A DNA stretch of 64,000 bases from contig NC_062216.1 of the NCBI RefSeq assembly GCF_902686445.1, positions 9,011,084 to 9,075,083 of the forward strand. Direction: 5' to 3'. This DNA is from Sciurus carolinensis (lineage: Eukaryota > Chordata > Mammalia > Rodentia > Sciuridae). A program made the translations under genes and the position numbers. The notes under the pieces are model-generated. The model was not told where the DNA came from and made no database searches. It worked only from the letters and a program-made list of their open reading frames with translations. Below, piece by piece: positions 43,061-54,905 of this stretch. Position 1 is the first letter of the stretch. Each line of letters starts with the position of its first letter.

Positions 43061-43222
43061 AGCCTTGCTACTCCAAGTGCAGTCCACTGCACCATCAGCA
43101 ACATCTGGGAGCTTGTTGGAAAGAAGAAGTCTTAGACCCCCACCCAAACATACTAAATCAAAATCTACATTTCAACAAGCTTCCCAGAGGATTCACATAC
43201 CCATTAAATTTTGAGACACACA
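43061..43222 (+). mobile_element. hAT-Charlie MER-type element
   Basis: 'ctactccaagtgcagtcc', 'atcagcaacatctgggagcttgttgg', 'ctaaatcaaaatctacatttcaacaagcttcccagaggattcac' follow the same consensus as the element at 35325. It follows the L2 directly. Confidence 0.75.
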
Positions 43223-43539
43223 CAGTTAAAGAGGAGAAATTGTCATGAGAAAGAGCTAAAACTTTAGGAAGACCATTTAGGAGACTAGAGTAAAAAAGAA
43301 AAAAATTAAGCCATCTCTTAAAACAGCTCTTTAACCACATGTGTGGTAAATTACTCTACATGTAGGCTGTGCTCCAAAACATCCAATTGATTGATACATA
43401 AAACATTAAAACAATACTTGTGCAGGTACTCTGAGTTCCTCCTTGATTTACTTTCTTTTTCTACCAGGTCAGCCAAAATCCTGTAGACAGAGCTGCACCA
43501 CAGCTCGCATGTACTAGAATATGCAGCCACATCTGCTGC
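43223..43539. other. No gene recognised
   Basis: Two overlapping minus frames of 65 and 71 codons lack similarity. Confidence 0.5.
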
Positions 43540-44030
43540 TGTTTGCATATGTTCTGAATGTAGCCCCTAAGATTGCATGTGGTGGAAACTTGGTCCCCAT
43601 TGTGGTGCTCTGAGAGGTGGTGGAACTTTAAGAGATAAAGTTTAGTGGAAAGTAATTGGGTCACTGGGAGCACCATCCTCAGAAGAAATTAATGTAGTTC
43701 TTAGGGACCCTGCCTAGTTCTTGTGAATGGGTTCTACAGAAGAGCAGGACTGGCCCCTCTCAGGTCTCTGGCTGATTTCCTGTCCCACAGTGTGATCTCT
43801 CACTCTTGCAGGCTCTCCAGTCTTGATGTCATCGCCATGATGTGATGTAGCCAGGGGAGCCCTCAAAAGAGCCAGTGAAATGCTGTTTGGACTTTCCATC
43901 TCCCAAAATGAGAGCTAAAGAAACATCTTTCCTTATTAAAACCTTTTTCTTTATAAAGAGCTAATAAAACCTTCTTTATAGAGGACCCAGCCTTAAGTAT
44001 TTTGTTGCAGCAACAGAAAACAAAGAGACT
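43540..44030 (+). mobile_element. MaLR (MLT1/MST-type) solo LTR
   Basis: 'ggaaacttggtccccattgtggtgctctgagaggtggtgg', 'taattgggtcactgggagcaccatcctcagaagaaattaatgtagttctt' and 'cagccttaagtattttgttgcagcaacag' follow the LTR from start to end. A partial internal duplication of 'tttctttataaagagctaataaaacc' (43947-43979) lengthens the 3' part. Confidence 0.85.
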
Positions 44031-45166
44031 ATTTATTATGGAATTTCAGGTACAGCCCAGAGGAGGTGAGGTCTCCGTCTGCCATCACTACAGACTGCAG
44101 TCTTTTCCCTCTGATACCTCAGAGCCTGTGAATGAGGTGGGCATTGCCTTCATGCGGAGACCCAGAGACCCAGCCAAAATCAGATGTGAATTTTACAATT
44201 GCTGATTGTATGTGCTGAGAGAGGGAGATCTGAAACAGAAGAGGCTGCGTGTCCTCTGGTAGAGAAAGTCTCTTTTGTTCACGAGCCTTCATGACAGTGG
44301 GACCAAACTGGGACACTCAAAGGCAGAACCAGAGGCATTCCTTTTCATAAGAAAATAAATAGCCTCTCCCAGAAGTGAATCTGGAAGAATTTGAAAGAGG
44401 GAGTATGGTCTACTAGGTAAAAAGTAGGGGGTTTAAAAGGACAAACAAGCAATTAGTCTATAAATAAGCACAAGTGTACCTCATCTTTAACAATCAGTGT
44501 GTTATTGAACAGGGTGTACAAATTGGACTCGGGTTAAATTAAACCTATTTTAAGCCCATTCTGGGAATTTGCTATTTAAAGGAATCCTTTGTAGAGTGGA
44601 TAATCACCCACTAATGAAGCTTTTGTTAAATCTAGAGTTCTACAAAACTGAAGTTCCCAAACCAACTATGCCAGGAAGATCACCCCCAAAGATACCAAGT
44701 GAGTTCAACTTCTCTGCGTGCTGGATAGCTGGGCCCAGGTGGGCTGGGAAACGCACCCACAGAAAGAGGCAAAGTCCTACCCTTGGAGAAGTGGGGAGGT
44801 AGACACAAGAATAGCTTACCACTAGGAGAGTATGTAAGAGCGTTCAAGTGAAGCAGGTGGGGCTGGTAAGGAGGAGCAGGTGTGTGGTGGGCACAGTTAG
44901 GAGATGGACAGAAGAGAGGGTGAGTGGCCACGAAGGATGGAGAAAGCATACTTCACCATGATGACATCCTTCTGCACTTCTCTCTAACCTCAGGGTTTCT
45001 AGAGCTGGTATCCAGAGTGTTTCAAAATACTGTCAATTCAATTACCTGTGGGGCATCTGTGAATTCTTAACTAGCTAGAGAGATACTGAGAGCAAGAAGA
45101 TATAAGTAATTAAGCATTAATCGAGTGATCATGCATACCTTTAAGAGCCAAGAGGAGATTGCCTTC
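44031..45166. other. No gene or repeat recognised
   Basis: Frames of 60-89 codons occur on both strands without similarity. Apart from a short AT-rich part the composition is even. Confidence 0.5.
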
Positions 45167-45181
45167 TGTGCTGGATTTCTT

Positions 45182-45318
45182 TTTTGTTAATTTTTTTTTT
45201 TAGATGTAGGTGGACACAATACCTTTATTTTATTTATTTATAAGTGGTGCTGAGGATCAAACCCAGTGTCTCACATATGCTAAGTGAATGCTCTACCATG
45301 GAGCCATAACCCAAGCCT
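45182..45318 (-). mobile_element. ID SINE with target duplication
   Basis: The reversed tail, 'gtggtgctgaggatcaaaccc' and 'tctaccatggagccataaccc' are visible. A perfect 15-bp duplication (tgtgctggatttctt) lies at 45167-45181 and 45319-45333. Confidence 0.94.
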
Positions 45319-45333
45319 TGTGCTGGATTTCTT

Positions 45334-45693
45334 GAAACACCTTCACAAAAAAGATGGAGTCTGATGGGAAGTTGAAAGATGGAGAAAGTTAGGTAATTTA
45401 GAAAAGGAGGTAGAAAAAGCCAATCAGAGTTAAAGCCAGAGGCCCCTCTTTAGACCAAACACAAGTCATAGACTCTAAAATAAGATCTATTTATCCACAG
45501 TTTGGGGTGGGTACTCCAAGAAAGGGCCCTGGGGAAGAGCTGAGGACTAAGCAAGTTCTACTTCCTAAGAGCCATGTAGGATCACCACATCCTCCTCAGC
45601 AACTCACAGTTTCCATAAAGCAGAATGCACCCTTCCTACAGCTCAAGGCTGAATGAGAAAGAAATTATTCACTCACTCAATGAATATTCGTTG
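45334..45693. other. No gene recognised
   Basis: This is short unique sequence between a SINE and an LTR; nothing stands out. Confidence 0.5.
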
Positions 45694-45698
45694 AGTCT

Positions 45699-46144
45699 TG
45701 TTATGGTTTGGATATGAGATAGCCCCCAAGAGCTCATGTGTTAGACAATGCACGAATTTTCAGAGGTGAAATGATTGGGTTATGCACATTTTAACTAATT
45801 GGTGAATTAATCCACTTATATGGACTCACTAGGCAGTAGCTGTGGGCAAGTAGGGTATAGTTAGAGGAAGCAGGTCACAGAGGGCATGCCTTCAGTGTAT
45901 AGATTTTGTCCATGGAAAGGGGAGCTCTCTCTCTCTCTCTGATTCCTGGTACCATATCCCAAGTTGCTTTCCTCCTCCACACCCTTCTGTCATGATGTCC
46001 TCCCTCACCTTGGGCCCAGAACAATGGAGTCAAGTGTCTATGGACTGAGACCCCTGAAACCACAAGTGCCAAATAAACTTTTCCTCCTCTACATTGTCCT
46101 TATTAGGTCTTTTGGTCACACCAACAAAAAAACTAACTAGAACA
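45699..46144 (+). mobile_element. Complete MaLR solo LTR
   Basis: The 446-bp element starts TG (tgttatggtttggatatgag) and ends CA (ctaactagaaca), with 'caccttgggcccagaacaatggagtcaag' and a polyadenylation signal in 'gccaaataaacttttcctcctc'. The 5-bp flanks AGTCT (45694-45698) and AGTCC (46145-46149) differ by one base. It is the same group as the LTR at 22511. Confidence 0.9.
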
Positions 46145-46149
46145 AGTCC

Positions 46150-47151
46150 CTAATACTGTTGGGATGGGAGGCTTGAGAATCACTCCTTTGCCTTTATGAT
46201 GGGTTTCCATGGAGTGGGAGGACTAAGACATACTAGGAGATAGTACCGCAGGATGAAGAAAATCTAAATGTGAGGAAGCAGGCCCTCAATTTAAATAAGT
46301 TGGACCCATGGAAGAGAGAGGCTGGGAGGTCTTGTAAAGGTGGGGGATTCAGAAACACTAGTCCAGTGAATCAGAAAAGAAATTAAGGGATAAAAAATAA
46401 CCTAATAGATGGGACAATGAAAGGGTCAGAGACAGGTTGAGTCAAAATAAGCTCCATTTAGATTTTAACCCAGATCAGGACCAGCCACTTCTCAACAGCT
46501 TTTAAGAGTTCATATAACTTAACAACTGACCTGTGTTTGCTTTTTGTTTTTATTTTTACTCATGTCAGTTTCTCAATAGTTACTATCAGCAAAAATGTGC
46601 TTATGATTATGCATTTACTAAGAAAAAGAAAATAAGAAACAAGATGTGCTGCATCCTGTCTGGCAAAGTTGTGACAAGATGGGACATCAAAAAAGCAAAA
46701 AGGTCCAATTCTTGGTATTCTCAGAAGAAAAATTAAGGTCTGAAGACTGTCCCTGGGATCCAGAAGTACTCTCAGGAGAGTGTGTCCCTGACCAAGGCCT
46801 CTGATGGGACACTACCTTGAGATGCTTCAGGGAAAGACACTTGCAGACTTTATTCCTCCTCTGAGTCAGCACCAAAGCAGGCAATCAATATTCACAGACC
46901 TGTTTGTGCAACCAGTACTCCCCCAGGGTCAAAAATTCTGGAAAATAATTCAGGCTCTCTTACCACTACCTCCAGGTCCCCAAAGAGTTCCTAAGTCCCT
47001 CTCCACCAGACTCCACTCTTTTTCTCTTTAGGGAAGAATAATCTGAAAGGCCACAGTCAGTGAGCCCTTCCAGTTGTTAGGGATGACTCTCACTGGAATG
47101 GTAGAGTCACACTATATTCTGAGAATCACAGACTATATACACACCTGCAGG

Positions 47152-47152
<1 letters not shown>
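46150..47152. other. No gene recognised
   Basis: Three frames of 65-75 codons (46533-47031) lack similarity. No repeat was recognised. Confidence 0.5.

Positions 47153-47191
<39 letters not shown>
47153..47191. repeat. (CA)n microsatellite
   Basis: About 19 uninterrupted AC units are present. His-Thr and Val-Cys frames across it are artefacts. Confidence 0.96.
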
Positions 47192-47192
<1 letters not shown>

Positions 47193-47772
47193 TGACCTCT
47201 CCTTGCTGCTGCCAGCTGGAGTGTGCTGTGCTAGTAGCAGGGACAGCTCCCAGGTTCCTCAATTGCTGGTCAGCACCACGTGTATGCATATCAGCACCAC
47301 ACTGGCGGACAGCTCAGAGCGGGCTCACAGAAGAGATTTCCTGGATGGGTTGGAAATTCTGTCCTTTATATGAAGAAAGCAAACTTCCTTATTTGTGCAG
47401 TCGCCCCTTTCTCAGCACCTGGGGACAGACAAAAGAAAGTCTGTGATGTTCTCTTGACTGAAGGAGGGCTCCCGCACTTCGCTTCTCCTGAGGATGTCCA
47501 CATAACTTTTCATTTCAGAGAAGGAGGCACCTGGAGGTAGGTAGCTATTTGTTCAGGTTCAGACCTCAGTGAGGCCACCAGAAATTCTAAGACATTCTAC
47601 CTTTCCATTCTGCTGTTCCTTAGCTTGCTGGGTTTTGTCATCTGATCCTTTCAGGATGGCTACCCCTGCTCCAGATATCACATCCATATTCAAGAAAGAG
47701 AAGGGAAGTCACTCCAACAATATCCATGTATTTTCTTAGGAAAACAAGAATTTTCCCTGAAACACTCATAAG
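47192..47772. other. No gene recognised
   Basis: Overlapping plus frames of 84-99 codons (47074-47540) are partly driven by the CA repeat and show no similarity. Confidence 0.5.
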
Positions 47773-47786
47773 TTTCCAGTTGGATC

Positions 47787-47860
47787 GCAAGCACAAGGCC
47801 CTGGGTTCAATCCCTAGCACCGCAAAAATAAATAAATAAATAATTAATTAATTAATTAAA
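47787..47860 (+). mobile_element. 5'-truncated ID SINE
   Basis: The element starts inside the tRNA-like head at 'gcaagcacaaggccctgggttc', keeps the B box GGTTCAATCC, and has an AATA/ATTA tail. A 14-bp duplication with one mismatch flanks it at 47773-47786 and 47861-47874. So the truncation happened during insertion, not by later loss. Confidence 0.9.
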
Positions 47861-47874
47861 TTTCCAGTTAGATC

Positions 47875-48968
47875 TCATTGACCAGTGGTGTCAGATGACC
47901 ACTTTTAACTACCAAGAAGGCTGGGAGAGTAATTAATTAGCTTTTCCCCTTCCTTTCTTTCTCTTCCTCTAATCATCCCAACATGTTTCCTGAGTTCCTT
48001 CCTGCTGTGTGGGGCCTCTGAGCCTGTCTTGGGTCTAAGGCCCCAGACGATTATGGGAAAGGGAAGTGGTTGTTGGAACTCCCAATAAGCTAAGAGCCCC
48101 CAGGGTGGTGTGGGTCCTGCCTTGACCCAAATGGAGTCATCCAGGGGGAAGCACAAGGAAGAGCAGTTCCCCGGAGAATGGAGAATGGATGCATTCAGGA
48201 AGGAGCATCTCTTAGGAAGCCATCCATCACCCGTGACATTGAAATGAAGCTAGGAGGAGTCAGGACAGGGACAGACAGAAGGAGCCCCCTGAAAATGCCT
48301 AGAAAAATGAAACTGGATGAACTCCTTACAGTTTCTGATCTCAGCTTCCACCCACCGACTCAGAGGCTCCTCCCGGGAGCAGCCTAGCTCAAGGTGGGGA
48401 CTCCAAGTTTTAAGCCCAATTAAATTCTCCATTTGCTGCTTGACCCTTGATCTCTTAAGTAGTGTCTACACAACCCCACCCCATCTTATCAATTGAATCA
48501 GAAAATTCAGCCCATCATTTACCTAGAGGTCTGAGCTCCAAACCTTTGGACCAGTTTGAAAGGATGCTCTTATTGCCTGGATTAAATTGACCAGATGTTT
48601 TCCCTTCATTTTGGCATGGCCTCGGGTCTGTGTCTGGTTACAGCATGAGAGCCGGAGGGCAGGATGAATGAGAGGTAAATCTGTGTCTTTGAAACCCAGG
48701 GTTCTGCTGGCTGTGCTTTGCTTTAGTAAATCAGAGTGATCTCAGGAGATTTCTATGAGCCAAATCCACGGAGAGACTCCTCCCTTCTTGATGACCCCTC
48801 TTTAGTAACAACTACAATTCAAAGGGCACTTTACAGTTTATAAGGCTCTTCCACATCCATTACTTCATTGAAACTCCATGCAAAACAAAATATTTTTATT
48901 CCATAATCAAGACTCGAATCTTTCCTCTCCCTTAAGGATGTTTTACCTCTGATATCACCTAAATAAAA
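47875..48968. other. No gene recognised; possible worn MIR
   Basis: Positions 48815-48905 ('aaagggcactttacagtttataaggctcttccacatccattacttcattg') recall a reversed MIR-group SINE. Other frames of 60-83 codons lack similarity. Confidence 0.5.
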
Positions 48969-48980
48969 TTCAGTTTTCAG

Positions 48981-49069
48981 CCTGGGAATATCACTTAGAG
49001 GTAGAGGGTTTACCTATCATATGTTGGATTCAACCCCCAGGACCACAACAATAACAACAAAAAAAACCC
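48981..49069 (+). mobile_element. ID SINE, diverged
   Basis: The head 'cctgggaatatcacttagaggtagagg' and B-box region 'ggattcaacccccaggaccac' are mutated but in order. Imperfect flanks occur at 48969-48980 and 49070-49081. Confidence 0.72.
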
Positions 49070-49271
49070 TCAGATTTCCAGTGCCTTTCATAAGGCTCAA
49101 TTCTTTGAATCTGAGGTGTTTGGGATAGTTCACATGCAAAGAAAATAAATCTGGCTCCAAAAAGACCTCACAAAGGCTTGCATTCAGAATGGAGTGGTCA
49201 GTTCAGACTACAGTGTACGTTGCTGCTCCAACACATGGCAAGGTAGGTAACAAAAAAGTTTTTTTGAAAGA

Positions 49272-49350
49272 AAATATTTATGGTAGAACACTTGCCTAGC
49301 ATGGGTAAAGCCCTGGGTTCAATCCCCAACATCACACAGGCACAAAAATT
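49272..49350 (+). mobile_element. ID SINE, 5'-truncated
   Basis: It starts at 'tggtagaacacttgcctagc', keeps B box GGTTCAATCC and 'ccaacatcacacagg', and lacks the first part of the head. Confidence 0.78.
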
Positions 49351-49689
49351 AAACATTTGTAGCTTGACTCAAAAACCAGATAAACATTTGCATGTGCTAT
49401 AAATGGAACAGAAAAACAAATGGGTGAGAGTAAGTAGGGTCAAGGTCAGGTTGCTGGGTCCTGGTCCACTGGCTGCTAGGAACTCTGCTCCAGGGGACAA
49501 TGGGCACTCAAGATGGTCTTGGGGAAGCTGAGGTTCTCATTTAGGTTTTCCTCCCGAAGCCACAAGATGGTGGTGCCCTCGACTTCCCCAACTCCCCTGC
49601 TTTGCTTTTAAAATGGGGCTTTAAAAGATGCTGCTGAATAGGGGTGTTGTTGCTGTTGGGGGGGTCATTTGGGGGTGTTTTGGAATTGT
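49351..49689. other. No gene recognised
   Basis: The last 50 bases are rich in GGG and GTT words before the SINE. Nothing else is seen. Confidence 0.5.
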
Positions 49690-49850
49690 TATTGCTGGGG
49701 TTTTTTTTTCATTTTTCATTTTTGGTACTGAGGATTGAACCCAGGGGTTCACTACCACTGAACCCCTGGCCCAGAACTTGCAATCCTCCTGTGGTGGCTT
49801 CCGGAGTAGCTGGGACTGCAGGCCTGTGGCCCACTGAATAAGGGGTGGCA
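49690..49850 (-). mobile_element. B1-dID SINE, rearranged
   Basis: The reversed ID half ('ggtactgaggattgaacccagg') is followed by 'ttcactaccactgaacccctggcccag' and a reversed B1 half ('cttgcaatcctcctgtggtgg', 'gtagctgggactgcaggc'). The middle is shortened relative to the other dimers. Confidence 0.75.
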
Positions 49851-50890
49851 GGGCAGTGCAACTGCTGCAGGTGATTCTCCCCAAGAGTGCACAGCTCCCA
49901 GAGTGAGCTAGATGTCGGCTGTGACACTGGGGTTAGGATGTGTCAGTGGAGGCTCCTGAGTGGTAACAGACATCCACTCTAGGGATAGTGAGGAGGCTGT
50001 ACCTGTGGGGCCTCGGGAGCAGGAGAAACCGAGTTCATGAAAATCTGTCCCTTCTACTTAATTTTACTATGAACCTAAAACTACTCTAAATAATCAAGTC
50101 TCTGAAAAATAAAAAAGAACAACAGGGGCTAGTGCAGCCTGGGCGTGTGCTTATTCCTAGCCAGAGGGCTGGGGCTGCACAGGACCCAGATGCAGATTCA
50201 CAACTGGGATCCAACCCAGTCGACGACTAGTTAGTGCGTCAAACAGGTTGCAGGTCCCTCATCCTCTGTGCAGGCTCCTCAGCCTTCTCCCAGGCTCTGA
50301 TATTAGTTGACTGCAGACTCAGCCCACAACCCCTTCCGACTCTGTCCACGATCACTCCCCTGTAGCTTGACGTTTCCCAAAATTATATGTGTAGCCTTGA
50401 CCCCCTGGCCCGAGTTATAGGCTCATATACTTTCCAGGAGAGCGCGGACTCTGTAATAATTCATTGGTGCCCCATCACACCATCTGAAGCAGATCCTTCC
50501 ACGCGTGGGTCTCGGCAGGAGGTGCCTGTTCAGTGCCCCCTGCCTCCTGAACATACAGGTAAGATTACTTGTGCAACCCAGAAAGTTCATTTCTCAGGCC
50601 TATAGTTTCACTCTCAGATGCCCCAGGGCCACTGTCCCACGCCATTCCAAGAGTCCTCCACCTAAATCGCTCACTAGTGCCAGCATTAAACAAAATCTGT
50701 CACCTACGAAGTAGGGGAAATAGGGGTTGTCAGAGCCTGCGCAACTGAAAGGGAAACGAGCTAAATTTTTCGTCTAAAGCAGAATACTTTCTGGAATAGA
50801 TGCAAGAGAATTGTGGGATAAAACATGAGGAGACTTTCCAAGACTGAGCAGGGACTGCTGATTTGGATACAACGGGAACAGTGTTCCAAT
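49851..50890. other. Unique stretch with mild CpG enrichment and a strong splice donor
   Basis: I count about 25 CpG between 50140 and 50960, more than the surroundings but far below an island. A consensus donor CAG|GTAAGA lies at 50558/50559 and a pyrimidine-rich acceptor-like 'actcccctgtag' ends at 50364. The 72-codon plus frame 50387-50605 runs over both. No protein family is recognised. Confidence 0.3.
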
Positions 50891-51365
50891 TGTGGTGGGC
50901 AGCCTCTGAAATAGCCGCACAGCATCCCGCCCCTGCGTTCACACCCTGTGCAGAGACCGCCCAGGCATGTGTGGGGTTTATTGACTCACTTCTAAAGAAC
51001 GGAACATGGCGGAAGTGATGGTATGTCACTTCCAAGACTCAGTTATAAAAAGATTACCACTTCCTTTGGGTCTTGTTCAAGCTCTCCTGAGAGGAAAGCA
51101 GCCTATGGAGAGGGCCCCCTGACAAAGAAGGACCCAAGGCCCACCAAAGCCAGGAGAGTGACCGTGAAAGCAGGCCCACTCCTGCTGGACCATGGGGGTC
51201 CCAGCCAGCACCTTGACTGAAGCACCATGAAGGACTTTGAGCCAGAATCAACAGCTAGGTTGCTGTCCATTCCTGGCCTGCCTAGAAACTGTGATAATAT
51301 GTGTTTGTCCTTTCCAGTTGATATATTTTGGGGTAATCTGTAATGCAGCAAGAGAGAACTAGTAC
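50891..51365 (+). mobile_element. MaLR (MLT1-type) solo LTR
   Basis: The start 'tgtggtgggcagcctctgaaatagcc', 'gaacatggcggaagtgatggtatgtcacttcc', and the end 'atattttggggtaatctgtaatgcagcaagagagaactagtaca' match an MLT1-type LTR. It differs in sequence from the other MaLR groups in this window. Confidence 0.8.
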
Positions 51366-51776
51366 ATCAGTTGTAACACCAATTGATCCCACAATTCTGA
51401 CCTCCTATTTTTCCCACATTGGTTCAGATGTTAACACACATTCATTCAGTTCCCCTCTTACATATGTGCAGTGTTTGGTAACCATTTAGATACTAGACAC
51501 AGTGCTCAAATACAAAATACCACTTAAATGAACACAAAAGGTCTCAGGTGCTGTCTTACCCCAGGTTCCCAGGAAAGCAGACCCTGAAGAAAAGTACATG
51601 CTGATGCATTCCTGGTGGTAGATCCCAGAACTACAACAGAGAGGGAGGTGGGGCGAAGGGAGACAGAAGAATGGAAGCAAATAGAAGGTGGCATGTTACC
51701 CAGCTGGTTGTAGCCTCACACACACACAAGAGAAGCACAGACATTTTCTTAGCCACAGGAAGTCTCCAGAAAGACT
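51366..51776. other. No gene recognised
   Basis: A 64-codon minus frame (51486-51680) lacks similarity. Positions 51550-51660 may be a fragment of another LTR, but I could not place it. Confidence 0.45.
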
Positions 51777-52130
51777 TGCTATGGTCTAAATATTTGTGTC
51801 CCCTTAAATTTGTGCACTGAACTGCTACCCCACGAAGTTGGTTTTGGGAGATGAGGCATTTGAGAGTTGATTAAGACATGAGGGTGAAGACCTCATGAAT
51901 GAAGTTAAGCATCTTTATAAAACAGGCCCAGAGAGCTTGGCCTCCTCATCCATCATGTAAGGACATAGGAGACAACCATCTAGAAACCAGGAAGACAATA
52001 CTCCCTAGACACCAAATTGCTGGCACCTTGATGTGGGACTACCCTGTCTTAGCTCTTTAAGAAATAAAAGTCTTGTTCCTAAGTCACTCAGATCTATCAT
52101 ATAGCAACCTGAATCAACTAAGGACCACTG
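51777..52130 (+). mobile_element. MaLR (MLT1-type) solo LTR
   Basis: 'tgctatggtctaaatatttgtgtccccttaaattt', 'gaagttggttttgggagatgagg', 'agacatgagggtgaagacctcatgaatgaa', 'agaaaccaggaagac' and 'gaaataaaagtcttgttcc' run in LTR order. No matching duplication was found. Confidence 0.75.
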
Positions 52131-54390
52131 AACCTCAGAAGGGACAGGATGGGCAAAGTAAGTCATTCATTTTCTGGCTCCTTCCTTTCTCCTCTCCTTG
52201 GTCACACTTCATCCCACAGAGCACTATAACCCTCTATACTTCCAGGTTGCATTGTCCAGCTCCTCCAGGAAGCCACCAGGGAAACCAAGCCCTGTGCCCA
52301 TGCCATGTTGTCAGGTCACCCATAGGCACTGGAGCTGTTGTGGCTGCCACCACAGCAGACGTCCTGAAGGCCTTGCCAAAGTCTGGCCCTCAGTGAGGGG
52401 AGGCAGAGACAGATGGCAGTGTTAGGAGATGGAGTGACAGAGGAAGCAGCTGGGGTCCTTCATCAGTCAGCCAAGAAAGGGAGAGGAGGTGAGACTGAGG
52501 GGTGGAGGAGTTGGAGCTGGATCTGGAACAGACACACACATGGAGGAGCTCCTACTCACAGGGATGCTACTTTTATATTTGAATTGTATGCATTCACATT
52601 CAAGGGCTACATGCATTGACTCAGGCTTCATTACTTGTTGCCTGAAGACAGGAATGAGCCACCTGTATGGGAGGGTTAGAGAGGGTTTCTGTAGCTCTTA
52701 GCAGCTTAGCTCCGTGGAGGCACCCTTATAGCTTGGGGGAATTTTGCTTTCTGGAAACTTAATATTGATTAATTCTGTTGTTTGGTTTCATATCATGATG
52801 TCACCAAGAATATAGGACAATGGGAGCTGATGCAGGATGCAGACACAACTGAGACCTGAACCAGTATTTCTGGGTCTGTGATGGTCCTTCAGAGTTGACC
52901 CAAACTGAGATAAAGGGACAGGCCTTTGTACTCTATCAACCTGTCATCACTGGCAAGCCACCCTTGAGTGAGACAAGAGAGATGGAACATTGGACAAGGC
53001 AGTTCCCTGCTGCAGCAAGAAGTAGCTCTGAGCTACCTATTCACAGTCAGTATTCCAAGTAGGGGAGAGGGGTGCACTGGTTCCTCAAAGAGAACCTGAT
53101 AAGAACTCCACAGTATCCACTTCACTCAGTCACCATCTTTCCTAACTTCTCATGTTAAGAATTATGACTTAACTCGGGTTTTCTCCCAAAACAGACCACA
53201 TTGATTTACCTAAGACTTCTCCCCAGTGCAGTGGGAAAGGCTTCCAGTCCAGGACTCATAGAAGATTCCCAGCATGTATGTAGAATGATCACCTGATGTT
53301 TCCCTGTGGACTCGTTTGATTTCCTGATCCACTAGAGTCACAGGATAGGAGCCAGGTCACAGTTCAGCCTTTTCCTTTATATATGTTGAAATACAAGTTC
53401 AACTTACAGAATCACCAAGCCTACATTCAACTATCACTCCAGAAGCAAAGTAACAAACCCAGCTATTTGCTCCCGGTTAAGAAAATGTTCTTGCTTCTGT
53501 CTATCTAGAGAAAGTGGTCAACTCAAATAAAATAATCTCACTCCTGGGTTTGAAATCCTTAAAGGAATCCCCCAAATGTGACCAGACTCTTCTGATCCCT
53601 TACTTGCCCTTTAGGCTAGCTGCATGGTCCCTGCTGGTACAAAGACTACAAAGCCTTCACTGTGCCCATGGTGTTGAAGTCTGCCCTCTTGCTAGGCCCC
53701 AAGAGTTCATGTCCCTGAACAAGAGCTTTTCAAAGCCTAGTGTGATACTTTGGGGTCTGGCACAGCAGAGAATGAGGCCTCTGTCCTGGCTTTTCTTCAG
53801 GGCAGCTGTTTAGTTTTCTGTGTTGTTGTTGTTGTTGTTAATCTGCTGTATACCGTGGGTAGTGTAAGATGTTCTCTGAAGAAAGGTCAAGAAAATACAT
53901 TTGGATTGCTTCTCATTCCCTGTTCAATGTTTAGTATCCGTACTATCAAAATGGCTTCCCTTTCAGTAGCTGGGCTTCATCTTTCTAAGCACAAGCTCCC
54001 ATCTCTCTACCCCTTCTGATTTCCCATTTTAACCAGGACAATGTGGGCTGCAGCCCTTAGCAGTGTCTAGCTGGCATAGTGTAACCTCCTTTCCCATTGT
54101 GATCCCTCTACAGTTAGTTGCCTTTGGTTGCAGCCAGTAGTATTTGCTTACCAGCAACATTTGTGGCAAGAAGCTTTCATTTTTCATTTTAAATAAATAC
54201 AATTCAAATCTTTGAGTGAATTTAATGAAAACTATCACATAAATAATAGAGCAGGCTCACACAGTTATGGCAAAAATCACGAAGGCAGTACAGAGATGTG
54301 CATGCCCCTCTGGACATTCCATCTGTGGCCCACCATCCGAACACAGCCTAGCAAGTTCTCCACCTGATTGTCCATGAGAACGTGAGAACC
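52131..54390. other. No gene recognised
   Basis: Frames of 68-107 codons (52073-52701) and a 99-codon frame (53514-53813) lack similarity. Positions 53530-53640 faintly recall L2 in sense orientation. A short (TTG)n repeat lies at 53821-53839. Confidence 0.5.
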
Positions 54391-54399
54391 AGAGATTCT

Positions 54400-54497
54400 G
54401 GGGCTTGAGGTGTGGCTCACTGGTAAAGTGCCTCTTAGCATGTGTAAGTCCCTGGGTTTAATTTCTAGCATACAAATTGAATAACAAAAAAAGAAAT
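54400..54497 (+). mobile_element. ID SINE, diverged
   Basis: The head 'ggggcttgaggtgtggctcactgg' and B-box region 'gggtttaatttctagcat' are worn. A 9-bp flank with one mismatch lies at 54391-54399 and 54498-54506. Confidence 0.75.
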
Positions 54498-54624
54498 AGA
54501 AATTCTAATTCTCCACATTGCAGGTGACTCTCAGGAACCTGCATTCTTAGCAGACAGCTCAGCTTATTCTGCTGCCTGCTTATCTCCCTCCCAGGACATC
54601 AATTCTCCAGGTCCGTCAGATCAA

Positions 54625-54715
54625 GAGTTCCTTAAGGGCAAAGATTAAGTCTTCCTCATACTTAGCCATATGATTAGCACAAAGCAGCCCTCAAATAAAT
54701 GTTTGTGAAATGCAG
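54625..54715 (+). mobile_element. L2 3'-end fragment
   Basis: 'gttccttaagggcaaagattaagtcttcctcatac' and 'gattagcacaaagcagccctcaaataaatgtttgtg' are the sense 3' end of L2. Confidence 0.68.
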
Positions 54716-54759
54716 TCAGGTCAGTAAGACAGAAATACACGAATCTGAAATGTCAAGCC

Positions 54760-54905
54760 AGAAAGGTTTTTCCATTTTACAAATGGAAGTGAAGCTCAGA
54801 GAAGTTAAATTCTGCTTGTAGGGCACTTAGGAGTAAATGGCAGAACCAGGAGTAAGGCCAAACGTCTGAGCTCCAGGTCAAGATTCTTTACCATAGAATC
54901 CTAGA
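54760..54905 (-). mobile_element. MIR SINE
   Basis: 'ttttccattttacaaatggaagtgaagctcagagaagttaaattctgc', 'taaatggcagaaccaggagtaaggccaaacg' and 'gctccaggtcaagattctttaccata' give the reversed MIR order. Confidence 0.75.
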
